Origin: Streptomyces gardneri
Lineage (GTDB): Bacteria > Actinomycetota > Actinomycetes > Streptomycetales > Streptomycetaceae
Length of the DNA stretch: 64,000 nucleotides
Direction of reading: 5' to 3'
NCBI RefSeq assembly: GCF_006539185.1
Contig: NZ_BJMN01000034.1
Span: 55,778-119,777 of the forward strand
This document shows, in pieces, positions 56,769 to 64,000 of this stretch (within the stretch, counting starts at the first letter, position 1; every line of letters starts with the position of its first letter). The notes under the pieces are model-generated. The model had not been told where the DNA came from. It did not search any database and saw only the letters and a program-made list of their open reading frames with translations. Both the position numbers and the translations under genes were made by a program.

Positions 56769-58382
56769 ATGGCACCCGAATCCGGATCAGGTGGCGGTGT
56801 GCCGGACGCGGCAGCTGAGTCGTGGGGCGTCGGCGGTGTCGTCGGCGACGGCCGGTACCGGCTGACGCACCGTCTGGGCCGCGGCGGCATGGCCGAGGTG
56901 TTCGCCGCCGAGGACGTGCGCCTCGGGCGCACGGTGGCGGTGAAGCTCCTCCGCGCCGATCTGGCCGAGGACCCGGTCTCCAAGGCACGCTTCACCCGCG
57001 AGGCGCAGTCGGTCGCGGGGCTCAACCACCATGCGATCGTCGCCGTGTACGACTCCGGCGAGGACCTCGTCGGCGGTCGGCCCGTGCCGTACATCGTGAT
57101 GGAGCTGGTCGAGGGCCGCACCATCCGCGACCTGCTGATCAGTGCGGACGCACCCGGTCCCGAGCAGGCGCTCATCATCGTCTCCGGCGTCCTGGAGGCG
57201 CTGGCCTATTCGCACCAGCACGGCATCGTGCACCGCGACATCAAGCCGGCGAACGTCATCATCACGCACAGCGGTGCGGTGAAGGTCATGGACTTCGGCA
57301 TCGCCCGTGCCCTGCACGGCGCGCAGTCGACGATGACGCAGACCGGCATGGTCATGGGCACCCCCCAGTACCTCTCCCCCGAGCAGGCGCTCGGCAAGGC
57401 CGTCGACCACCGCTCCGACCTGTACGCGACGGGCTGTCTGCTCTACGAACTGCTCGCGCTGCGGCCCCCCTTCACGGGTGAGACCCCGCTCTCCGTCGTG
57501 TACCAGCACGTGCAGGACGCGCCGGTCCCGCCGTCCGAGGTGTCGCACGGTGTGCCGCCGGAGCTCGACGGCCTGGTGATGCGCTCCCTCGCGAAGGACC
57601 CGGACGACCGGTTCCAGAGCGCCGAGGAGATGCGCGGGCTGATCCAGTACAGCCTGCAGATGCTCCAGCAGCAGGGCGGTCACACCGGCACGTGGAACAC
57701 CGGTCCCGTCGACATGCACGACGGCGGGCACACGCCGGTCGGCGGCATGGCGGCGACGACCGCGATGGGCCACCCCATGCACGGGGAGACCGCGCAGGGC
57801 CGGATCCTTCCGCAGATGAACCCGGACGACGGGGGCGTCGGCGCGTACGGCGGCTACGACGGCGGCACGGGCGGCACCGGCGGCTACGGCCAGGACTCGT
57901 ACGGCTCGAACGGCCGGGGCGGTCGCGGCAAGCTGGTCCTCTTCGTGGCGCTCGCGCTGGTCGCGGTCGTCGCGGGTGTCGTGTACGCCATCGACAAGGC
58001 CGGCGACGGGAAGAAGGGCGGCGAGGTGGTGACTCCGCCGACGACGATCTCCCAGTCGCCGTCGACCACGGCTGAGGAGCCCACGCCCTCCGAGGAGCCC
58101 ACCACCGAGGAGCAGACGCGGGACCCGGACACGTCGACCGGCGGCGGCGCCACGCAGCCGCCGTGGACGCAGCAGCCGACGCAGCAGCCGACCACGCAGC
58201 CCCCGACGACGGAACCGCCCACGACGGAGCCCCCGACGACGGAACCGACGGACACCACGGAGCCGACGACGGATCCGACGGACACCACGGAGCCGCCGGT
58301 CGACCCGACCGGTGAGCCCACCGGCGGCGACGACGGCGGTGGCGACACCCCGCCGCCGGGCGGCTCCACCGCCACCAGCTGA
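56769..58382 (+). CDS. Ser/Thr protein kinase without PASTA domains
   Basis: This 537-residue kinase has the glycine loop GRGGMAEVF (37-45), Lys59, HRDIKPAN (155-162), DFG (175-177) and YLSPEQ. A Gly/Tyr-rich juxtamembrane segment and a membrane helix (about 390-410) lead to an exported tail of PTTEP, PTEQT and TDTTEP units with no folded domain. It looks like a wall-spanning arm that may sense tension or bind polymer, which is inference. The arrangement with the divergent PASTA kinase suggests a co-evolved pair. Confidence 0.92.
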   Translation: MAPESGSGGGVPDAAAESWGVGGVVGDGRYRLTHRLGRGGMAEVFAAEDVRLGRTVAVKLLRADLAEDPVSKARFTREAQSVAGLNHHAIVAVYDSGEDLVGGRPVPYIVMELVEGRTIRDLLISADAPGPEQALIIVSGVLEALAYSHQHGIVHRDIKPANVIITHSGAVKVMDFGIARALHGAQSTMTQTGMVMGTPQYLSPEQALGKAVDHRSDLYATGCLLYELLALRPPFTGETPLSVVYQHVQDAPVPPSEVSHGVPPELDGLVMRSLAKDPDDRFQSAEEMRGLIQYSLQMLQQQGGHTGTWNTGPVDMHDGGHTPVGGMAATTAMGHPMHGETAQGRILPQMNPDDGGVGAYGGYDGGTGGTGGYGQDSYGSNGRGGRGKLVLFVALALVAVVAGVVYAIDKAGDGKKGGEVVTPPTTISQSPSTTAEEPTPSEEPTTEEQTRDPDTSTGGGATQPPWTQQPTQQPTTQPPTTEPPTTEPPTTEPTDTTEPTTDPTDTTEPPVDPTGEPTGGDDGGGDTPPPGGSTATS

Positions 58383-58390
58383 TCCACGGA

Positions 58391-58436
58391 GCCTTCGCCG
58401 GCTCAGCGAGCCTTCGCCGACTCAGCCGGCGAAGGC
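58391..58436. terminator. hairpin at the convergent kinase / phosphotransferase ends
   Basis: GCCTTCGCCGGC (58391-58402) pairs with 58425-58436. A second, closer copy of the left arm (58410-58419) gives an alternative hairpin with a shorter loop. The right arm includes the last codons of the phosphotransferase. Confidence 0.6.
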
Positions 58437-59438
58437 GTCGCGTACGGCGTCGTACTGCCGGGTCCACCAGACCGCCAGGGCCGACACCGCGGGAAACTGC
58501 GGGTCGGCCCTTCGGTCGTGCAGCTGGTAGCGCCAGCGCAGCGTCCAGAAGTCGTTGAGCCGCTCCCACCACACCCGGTGCGCCGCCGCGGCCAGCTCGG
58601 CGCGGTCGGCGCCCGTCGCCCGCCGGTAGGCGCGGGCGTATGCCCGCACCTTCTCCAGGGCCAGCTCGCCCCCGGGCCGTACGAAGAAGATGGCGGCCGC
58701 CCTGACCGCCTCCTCGGCCCGCGGCCGGACCCCGAGGCGGTCCCAGTCGACGATCGCGGCGGGCTCCGCGCCCCGGTAGAGCAGGTTCAGCGGGTGGAAG
58801 TCGCCGTGTACCCAGCCGGACGCGGCGGCCGGCGGCGGCCGGTGGTGGGCGTGCTGGGCGAGCAGCCGGCGGCGCTCCTTCAGCCGGTGCTCGGCGAGCG
58901 CGTCGAAGCTGTCGTGTGGCCGGTGCGCGCGGGCGAGGCCGATCAGCTCCTCGATGGCGCGGAAGGTGTCCTCGGGGCGGGCGCTCTCGTGGTCGTCCCC
59001 CGGCGGCGGCGACTCCATGACCCGCTCCAGACAGGTGTGGACGTGTCCCAGGAGGGCGCCGAGGCGGCGGGAGCCGCCGGTGGAGAGCTGGGTGCCGTGG
59101 CGGTGCCGGCCGTCGACCCACGGGTGCAGGGCGTAGCAGAGGCCGTCGACGACCGCGACCGTACGGCCCCGGCTGTCGGCGAGCGGCGGGGCCACCGGCA
59201 GGCCCAGGTCGTGCAGCCGCTGGGTGGCGCGGTGCTGCCGGACGATGGTGGCGCGGTCGGCGGTGGGGGCGTCCAGGTGCTGCTTCAGGAAGTAGGCGCC
59301 GCGCGTGGTGGAGAGGCGGTAGCCGCGGTTGAGCAGGCCTTGGGTCACGGGTTCGCAGGAGAGGGGCTCGCCCGCGGCCGCGTAGCGGCGGAGGAGGACG
59401 CCGACGGGCGGAGTGGGGGTTACAGATGAGCGCGGCAC
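58422..59438 (-). CDS. aminoglycoside phosphotransferase (APH) family protein
   Basis: This 338-residue protein has the APH fold: HGDFHPLNLLYRG (Brenner motif) and IVDWDRLGVRP, plus YFLKQHLDAPT, an ATP-binding lysine strand. The substrate is unknown; homologues phosphorylate choline, homoserine or spore-coat sugars as well as drugs, so resistance is not implied. The GTG start lies 15 bases after the PPOX gene stop, so both are likely one unit. Confidence 0.85.
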   Translation of the reverse strand: MPRSSVTPTPPVGVLLRRYAAAGEPLSCEPVTQGLLNRGYRLSTTRGAYFLKQHLDAPTADRATIVRQHRATQRLHDLGLPVAPPLADSRGRTVAVVDGLCYALHPWVDGRHRHGTQLSTGGSRRLGALLGHVHTCLERVMESPPPGDDHESARPEDTFRAIEELIGLARAHRPHDSFDALAEHRLKERRRLLAQHAHHRPPPAAASGWVHGDFHPLNLLYRGAEPAAIVDWDRLGVRPRAEEAVRAAAIFFVRPGGELALEKVRAYARAYRRATGADRAELAAAAHRVWWERLNDFWTLRWRYQLHDRRADPQFPAVSALAVWWTRQYDAVRDAFAG

Positions 59439-59453
59439 TCCGCAGATGTTAGA

Positions 59454-59954
59454 TCACGCTACGTGGTGGAGGTGTCGCCCCATGGAGTGCTCCCCGGGAT
59501 GCTCCGGGGAGTGGTCCGTGGAGTGCAGCTCGACGGGGCGGTCGGCCGGCCCGGCGGGGTGCCCGGCGGAGTAGTCGAGCTCGTGCACGGTCACGAACTG
59601 CGGTTCGATCCGCATGTAGACCGGCTCGAAGGGCTCGTCGTCCACGGTCCGGGGCTCGGGCCCGAACGCCGCGAGCTGCTCCTCGGTCGGCTCCACGATC
59701 TCCGCGGTGCCCGTGAACTGCACGGACCAGATCTGCTCGGCGCCCGAGTTGAAGTTGTCCGCGCCGTACGCGACGACGCTGCCGTTGCAGGCCCGGTGGT
59801 AGCCGAGCCCCCGGTGCATCCGCAGCAGGACGCGTCCCTCGGTCACGATGTGCCGGGCGGGCGCGACGAACGGCATCGCCCGCATGCTCGTCGCCACCCG
59901 GCCGTACGACACTCGGCCGAGCAACTCGATGGCGCGGATCTCCTCGGTGGACAT
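59454..59954 (-). CDS. pyridoxamine 5'-phosphate oxidase-fold (FMN-binding) protein
   Basis: This 166-residue protein matches the flavin-nucleotide-binding PPOX family: LLGRVSYGRVATSMRAMPFVAPARHIV, EGRVLLRMHRGLGYHRACNGSVVAYGAD, and IWSVQFTGTAEIVEPTEE. The C-terminus is Gly/Pro/His-rich. Substrates are unknown; F420- or FMN-using members occur in actinobacteria. ATG 59954 has GGAGAG upstream. Confidence 0.85.
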   Translation of the reverse strand: MSTEEIRAIELLGRVSYGRVATSMRAMPFVAPARHIVTEGRVLLRMHRGLGYHRACNGSVVAYGADNFNSGAEQIWSVQFTGTAEIVEPTEEQLAAFGPEPRTVDDEPFEPVYMRIEPQFVTVHELDYSAGHPAGPADRPVELHSTDHSPEHPGEHSMGRHLHHVA

Positions 59955-60098
59955 GGCTACCACTCTCCGCCACCGGCAACGCGTCGGAAAAGGGGCCCCT
60001 GCCCCGCCTTCAAGGGGACGTAGGTCCCGAATCCGGGCCGTGGGCCCCGGGCTGCTCCGTACGGGTGAGGCACGGGTCGCGCCGGGGCCCCCAGGGGG

Positions 60099-60758
60099 TC
60101 AGTGGCGCTCGGCCTGGAGCCGGGCCACGTACGCCGCGGCCTGCGAACGCCGCTCCATGCCCAGCTTCGACAGCAGGCTGGAGACGTAGTTCTTGATGGT
60201 CTTCTCCGCAAGGTGGAGCCGCTCGCCGATGACCCGGTTGGTCAGGCCCTCGCCGATCAGGTCCAGGATCTTGCGCTCCTGGTCGGTCAGGTTGGCGAGC
60301 TTGTCGTCGCCCTTCGGGTTGTTGCCGTCACGCAGCCGCTCCAGGACGCGGGCGGTCGCCACCGGGTCGAGGAGCGACTTGCCGGCCGCGACGTCCCGCA
60401 CCGCGTTCAGCAGCTCGTTGCCCCGGATGGCCTTGAGGACGTATCCCGAGGCCCCGGCCATGATCGCGTCGAAAAGCGCCTCGTCATCGGCGTACGAGGT
60501 GAGCATCAGGCACTTGATGCCCTCGTCCTGCGAGCGGATCTCACGGCACACCTCCACCCCGCTGCCGTCCGGCAGCCGGACGTCGAGCACGGCGACGTCG
60601 GGGCGGGTCGCCGGGATCCTGACCAGCGCGTCTGCCGCCGTCCCGGCCTCACCGACCACTTCGATGTCGTCTTCCACGGAGAGCAGCTCGTGGACGCCGC
60701 GCCGGACGACTTCGTGGTCGTCCAGCAGAAATACCCGGATTTTTCCATCTTCGCGCAC
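60099..60758 (-). CDS. DevR/DosR-like response regulator
   Basis: This 219-residue NarL-family regulator has DD at 13-14 (LLDDHEVVRRGVHELL), phospho-acceptor Asp59 (VAVLDVRLPDG), Lys in YVLKAIRGNELL and the LuxR-type HTH (LTDQERKILDLIGEGLTNRVIGERLHLAEKTIKNYVSSLLSKLG). The sequence resembles DevR, the hypoxia and redox regulator. No partner kinase is adjacent. Start GTG 60758 is preferred; the frame to 60905 has no matching sequence. It is divergent from the second bkd operon. Confidence 0.9.
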   Translation of the reverse strand: MREDGKIRVFLLDDHEVVRRGVHELLSVEDDIEVVGEAGTAADALVRIPATRPDVAVLDVRLPDGSGVEVCREIRSQDEGIKCLMLTSYADDEALFDAIMAGASGYVLKAIRGNELLNAVRDVAAGKSLLDPVATARVLERLRDGNNPKGDDKLANLTDQERKILDLIGEGLTNRVIGERLHLAEKTIKNYVSSLLSKLGMERRSQAAAYVARLQAERH

Positions 60759-61100
60759 CCAGTCAGTCTCACATATTGGCTCTTCCCGCGCCCGGGGTGC
60801 GCGGGATAACGTGCCGGATGTTCCGGCGACCCTCTTCAGGTCGTTGCCGACGCGCTGACCAGCGACTGTTCCCACTTTTCTCGATTTACTTGGAAATCCA
60901 AGCAAAATCGCAGGTCAAGTGGGGTTTCGCGGGAATGCCGCGCTGTGGGTAACGTGCCTAGCACAGGGCTCTCGCCGGGGTACCTGTCACGCCCGACCCC
61001 GACCGCATCGCACCCACCCCGTGCGAAGGGTACGGATAAGGCGGAGAGCCGCACTGGCCTACCGGCGAACCCGGAGGCCGGACCGACGGAGGAGCACGTA
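60759..61100. other. 342-bp intergenic region between the response regulator and bkdA2
   Basis: It holds a perfect 14-bp palindrome CTTGGAAATCCAAG (60889-60902) about 130 bases before the response regulator start and 200 before bkdA. No other gene is seen. A GTG-rich extension frame from 60945 has no family match. Confidence 0.5.
60889..60902. promoter_or_regulatory. 14-bp perfect palindrome, candidate operator
   Basis: CTTGGA-AA-TCCAAG lies in the divergent control region and is AT-rich against the background. The binding protein is not known. Confidence 0.5.
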
Positions 61101-62294
61101 GTGACCGTGGAGAGCACTGCAGCGCGCAAGACGACGCGACGCAGCAGCGGCACCAAGCGCACCGCAAGCGCGAGCACGAGCACCACCAAGAAGACGAGCA
61201 CGCGCGCCGAGGCGGTAGCGACGGAGCCCGAGCTCGTCCAGCTGCTGACGCCCGAGGGAGAGCGCGTCCAGCACCCCGACTACGACATCGACCTGAGCGC
61301 CGAGGAACTGCGCGGTCTCTACCGCGACATGGTCCTCACCCGCCGCTTCGATGCCGAGGCCACGAACCTCCAGCGTCAGGGCGAACTGGGCCTGTGGGCC
61401 TCGCTGCTCGGCCAGGAGGCCGCGCAGATCGGCTCCGGCCGCGCCCTGCGGGACGACGACTACGTCTTCCCCACCTACCGCGAGCACGGCGTCGCCTGGG
61501 TCCGCGGGGTCGACCCGACGAACCTGCTGGGAATGTTCCGTGGCGTGAACCACGGCGGCTGGGATCCCAGCACCAACAATTTCCACCTGTACACGATCGT
61601 CCTCGGCTCGCAGACTCTGCACGCCACGGGCTATGCCATGGGCATCGCCAAGGACGGCGCGGATTCCGCCGTGCTCGCGTACTTCGGCGACGGCGCCTCC
61701 AGCCAGGGCGACGTCAACGAGTCGTTCGTCTTCTCCGCGGTCTACAACGCCCCCGTCGTGTTCTTCTGCCAGAACAACCAGTGGGCGATTTCCGAGCCCA
61801 CCGAGAAGCAGACCCGCGTCCCGCTCTACCAGCGCGCCGCCGGCTTCGGCTTCCCCGGCGTCCGCGTCGACGGCAACGACGTCCTCGCGTGCCTGGCCGT
61901 CACCCGCTGGGCGCTGGAGCGCGCCCGCCGCGGCGAGGGCCCGACGCTCATCGAGGCGTTCACCTACCGCATGGCCGCCCACACCACCTCCGACGACCCG
62001 ACGAAGTACCGCCGGGACGAGGAGCGCGAGGCCTGGGAGGCGAAGGACCCGATCCAGCGCCTCAAGGCGTACATGGAGAACGAGGGCCACGCCGACGCGG
62101 CCTTCTTCGAGGAGCTGGAGGCGGAGAGCGAGGCCCTCGGCAAGCAGGTCCGCGAGGTCGTGCGCGCCATGCCCGTCCCGGAGCACATGGCGATCTTCGA
62201 CCACACGTACGCGGACGGACACGCGCTCGTCGACGAGGAGCGCGCGGAGTTCGCCGCCTACCAGGCGTCCTTCGCGAACGGAGAGGCCGAGTAA
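61101..62294 (+). CDS. bkdA: 2-oxoacid dehydrogenase E1 alpha (cluster 2)
   Basis: This 397-residue ThDP subunit resembles branched-chain and pyruvate E1 alpha: LGLWASLLGQEAAQIGSGRAL, FPTYREHGVAWVRGVDP, GDGASSQGDVNESFVFSAVY and FFCQNNQWAISEPTEKQ. The first 45 residues are Lys/Thr/Ser-rich (RKTTRRSSGTKRTAS), not seen in the cluster-1 copy. GTG 61101 follows GGAGGA by 7 bases. The substrate (branched 2-oxoacids or pyruvate) cannot be fixed from sequence. It leads an operon with E1 beta and E2. Confidence 0.9.
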   Translation: MTVESTAARKTTRRSSGTKRTASASTSTTKKTSTRAEAVATEPELVQLLTPEGERVQHPDYDIDLSAEELRGLYRDMVLTRRFDAEATNLQRQGELGLWASLLGQEAAQIGSGRALRDDDYVFPTYREHGVAWVRGVDPTNLLGMFRGVNHGGWDPSTNNFHLYTIVLGSQTLHATGYAMGIAKDGADSAVLAYFGDGASSQGDVNESFVFSAVYNAPVVFFCQNNQWAISEPTEKQTRVPLYQRAAGFGFPGVRVDGNDVLACLAVTRWALERARRGEGPTLIEAFTYRMAAHTTSDDPTKYRRDEEREAWEAKDPIQRLKAYMENEGHADAAFFEELEAESEALGKQVREVVRAMPVPEHMAIFDHTYADGHALVDEERAEFAAYQASFANGEAE

Positions 62295-62296
62295 TC

Positions 62297-63277
62297 ATGG
62301 CTGTTCAGAAGCTTCCCCTCGCGAAGGCGCTCAACGAGTCGCTGCGCAAGGCCCTGGAGACCGACCCCAAGGTCCTCATCATGGGCCTGGACGTCGGCAA
62401 GCTCGGCGGTGTCTTCCGGATCACCGAAGGTCTGCAGAAGGACTTCGGCGAGGACCGGGTCATCGACACCCCGCTCGCCGAGTCCGGCATCGTCGGCACC
62501 GCCATCGGCCTCGCGCTGCGCGGCTACCGGCCGGTCGTGGAGATCCAGTTCGACGGTTTCGTCTTCCCGGCGTACGACCAGATCGTCACCCAGCTGGCGA
62601 AGATCCGGGCCCGTTCGCTCGGCACGGTGAAGATGCCGGTCGTCATCCGCATCCCCTACGGCGGTGGCATCGGCGCCGTCGAGCACCACTCCGAGTCCCC
62701 CGAGTCGCTCTTCGCGCACGTCGCGGGCCTCAAGGTCGTCACCCCGGCGAACTCCTCCGACGCCTACTGGATGCTCCAGCAGGCGATCCAGAGCGACGAC
62801 CCGGTCATCTTCTTCGAGCCCAAGCGCCGCTACTGGGACAAGGGAGAGCTCGACACCGAGGCCATCCCCGGCGAGCTCCACAAGGCCCGGGTCGCCCGCG
62901 AGGGCACGGACCTCACCCTGGTCGCCTACGGCCCGATGGTGAAGACCTGCCTGGAGGTGGCCGAGGCCGCCGCCGAGGAGGGCAAGTCGATCGAGGTCGT
63001 GGACCTGCGTTCGGTCTCCCCGATCGACTTCGACACGATCCAGGCCTCGGTCGAGAAGACCCGCCGCCTGGTCGTCGTCCACGAGGCGCCGGTGTTCTTC
63101 GGCTCCGGTGCGGAGATCGCCGCCCGGATCACCGAGCGCTGCTTCTACCACCTGGAAGCCCCCGTCCTGCGGGTCGGCGGCTACCACGCGCCGTATCCGC
63201 CGGCGCGCCTGGAGGAGGAGTACCTGCCGGGCCTGGACCGCGTGCTCGACGCCGTCGACCGCTCGCTGGCGTACTGA
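62297..63277 (+). CDS. bkdB: 2-oxoacid dehydrogenase E1 beta (cluster 2)
   Basis: This 326-residue subunit has MGLDVGKLGGVFRITEGLQ, TPLAESGIVGTAIGLALRG, IRIPYGGGIGAVEHHSESPESLF and FFEPKRRYW. It starts directly at MAVQKLPLAKALNESL, shorter at the N-terminus than the cluster-1 partner. ATG 62297 is 2 bases after the E1 alpha stop. Confidence 0.94.
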   Translation: MAVQKLPLAKALNESLRKALETDPKVLIMGLDVGKLGGVFRITEGLQKDFGEDRVIDTPLAESGIVGTAIGLALRGYRPVVEIQFDGFVFPAYDQIVTQLAKIRARSLGTVKMPVVIRIPYGGGIGAVEHHSESPESLFAHVAGLKVVTPANSSDAYWMLQQAIQSDDPVIFFEPKRRYWDKGELDTEAIPGELHKARVAREGTDLTLVAYGPMVKTCLEVAEAAAEEGKSIEVVDLRSVSPIDFDTIQASVEKTRRLVVVHEAPVFFGSGAEIAARITERCFYHLEAPVLRVGGYHAPYPPARLEEEYLPGLDRVLDAVDRSLAY

Positions 63278-63287
63278 GGAGAGCACC

Positions 63288-64000
63288 GTGACGATCCGCG
63301 AATTCAAGATGCCCGACGTGGGCGAGGGCCTCACCGAGGCCGAGATCCTCAAGTGGTACGTCCAGCCCGGTGACACCGTCACCGACGGGCAGGTCGTGAT
63401 CGAGGTCGAGACGGCCAAGGCCGCCGTCGAGCTGCCGATCCCCTTCGACGGCACGGTCCACGAGCTGCGCTTCCCCGAGGGCACGACGGTCGACGTCGGC
63501 GAGGTCATCATCTCGGTGAACGTCGGCGGCGGCGCCGCGCCCGAGGCCCCGGTGGCCGAGGCCGCGCCGGTGGCGGCGGCCCCCGCCGCCCCGGAGGCCG
63601 AGGAAGAAGAGCCCAAGGGCCGCCAGCCGGTCCTCGTCGGCTACGGCGTGGCCGCCAGCTCCACCAAGCGGCGGGCGCGCAAGGCCCCCGCGGGTACGGC
63701 CCCGGCCGCCCCGGTCCAGGCGGCGCCCGTCGCCGTCTCCGTACCGGAGCAGCTCAACGGGCACGCGCCGGCCGGTGCCCGGCCGCTGGCCAAGCCGCCG
63801 GTCCGGAAGCTCGCGAAGGACCTCGGCGTCGACCTGGCGACGGTCACCCCGACCGGCCCGGACGGCATCATCACCCGGGAGGACGTCCACGCGGCGGCCG
63901 CTCCGGCGACCACCCCGGCGCCCGCGCAGGTCGTCGAGGCCCCGGCCCCGGCGCCCGTGGCGGCCCCGGTCCCCGCGCAGGTCCCCGCCGCCGCTTCGGT
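63288..64000 (+). CDS. bkdC: 2-oxoacid dehydrogenase E2 (cluster 2), cut by right edge
   Basis: The 237 codons seen cover a lipoyl domain with Lys44 (EVETAKAAVELP), a Glu/Ala/Pro linker, an E1/E3-binding domain (RPLAKPPVRKLAKDLGVDLATVTPTGPDG) and an Ala/Pro linker that runs off the window. The catalytic domain lies beyond. GTG 63288 has GAGGAGAG upstream. It is the third gene of the second bkd unit. Confidence 0.93.
   Translation, partial: MTIREFKMPDVGEGLTEAEILKWYVQPGDTVTDGQVVIEVETAKAAVELPIPFDGTVHELRFPEGTTVDVGEVIISVNVGGGAAPEAPVAEAAPVAAAPAAPEAEEEEPKGRQPVLVGYGVAASSTKRRARKAPAGTAPAAPVQAAPVAVSVPEQLNGHAPAGARPLAKPPVRKLAKDLGVDLATVTPTGPDGIITREDVHAAAAPATTPAPAQVVEAPAPAPVAAPVPAQVPAAAS

Noticed and set aside
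58422..59438. Aminoglycoside resistance gene
   Set aside because: The APH fold is shared by many metabolic kinases and there is no specific similarity to known resistance enzymes.

Overview
The window is very GC-rich, densely coded chromosome with GTG/TTG starts, start/stop overlaps and actinobacterial protein families throughout (PASTA kinases, CrgA, class E sortases, bacterial proteasome activator). The gene content and order match, from memory, the oriC-proximal core region of Streptomyces (the stretch around SCO3854 down to SCO3815 in S. coelicolor, read in reverse). Several DnaA-box-like 9-mers and one perfect ParB parS palindrome fit that position. No phage, insertion sequence, CRISPR array or rRNA was seen. 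One tRNA (Leu, CAG) is present.

Layout. 1-5.1 kb: the 3'-truncated end of an HTH/NB-ARC regulator, an AhpD-like protein, a DUF1801 protein, a small secreted protein, a 42-bp minisatellite, a DUF5324 membrane protein and a cyclophilin. 5.1-11.2 kb: rhomboid protease, crgA, then a plus-strand run of DUF881, three class E sortases, a 53-aa membrane protein and a TrpG/PabA-type amidotransferase. 11.3-19.4 kb: the minus-strand cell-wall and division signalling operon fhaA-fhaB-pstP-rodA-pbpA-pknB. 20.0-20.1 kb: tRNA-Leu and its terminator. 20.2-27.5 kb: a two-component system whose kinase carries an extra exported C-terminal domain, a MarR/membrane-protein pair, a DUF2252 protein, a J-domain-like coiled-coil protein and a rhodanese.

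27.6-39.4 kb is catabolic: an acyl-CoA dehydrogenase, the phenylacetyl-CoA epoxidase operon paaABCDE, paaN, a paaH-type dehydrogenase and a TetR regulator (probable PaaR). Inside this block sits a DUF5819-HTTM pair that resembles SdpA/SdpB, translationally coupled to a TrmH methyltransferase. 39.5-43.9 kb: an Lrp regulator divergent from the first branched-chain 2-oxoacid dehydrogenase operon (bkdABC). 44-48.4 kb: a MobA-like/C-terminal domain fusion, moeA, a K+ channel whose start codon lies in parS, and a quinone oxidoreductase. 48.6-53.7 kb: proteasome activator, FtsX-type ABC exporter and a PadR regulator. 53.8-60 kb: a secreted stalk-like membrane protein, two divergent Ser/Thr kinases, a phosphotransferase and a PPOX-fold protein. 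60-64 kb: a DevR-like response regulator divergent from the second bkdABC operon, whose E2 gene runs off the right edge.

How it fits together. The window joins peptidoglycan synthesis and division control (CrgA, RodA/PbpA, PknB/PstP/FHA, two further kinases, sortases) with aromatic and branched acyl-CoA catabolism. Three copies of one 18-bp palindrome lie before paaA, between paaN and paaH, and before bkdA, suggesting one TetR-type regulator links these pathways. The most unusual signals are the SdpAB-like pair, parS at a gene start, clusters of DnaA boxes, a sensor kinase with a non-canonical exported tail, and a notable number of short tandem repeats at gene 3' ends and inside disordered protein tails.
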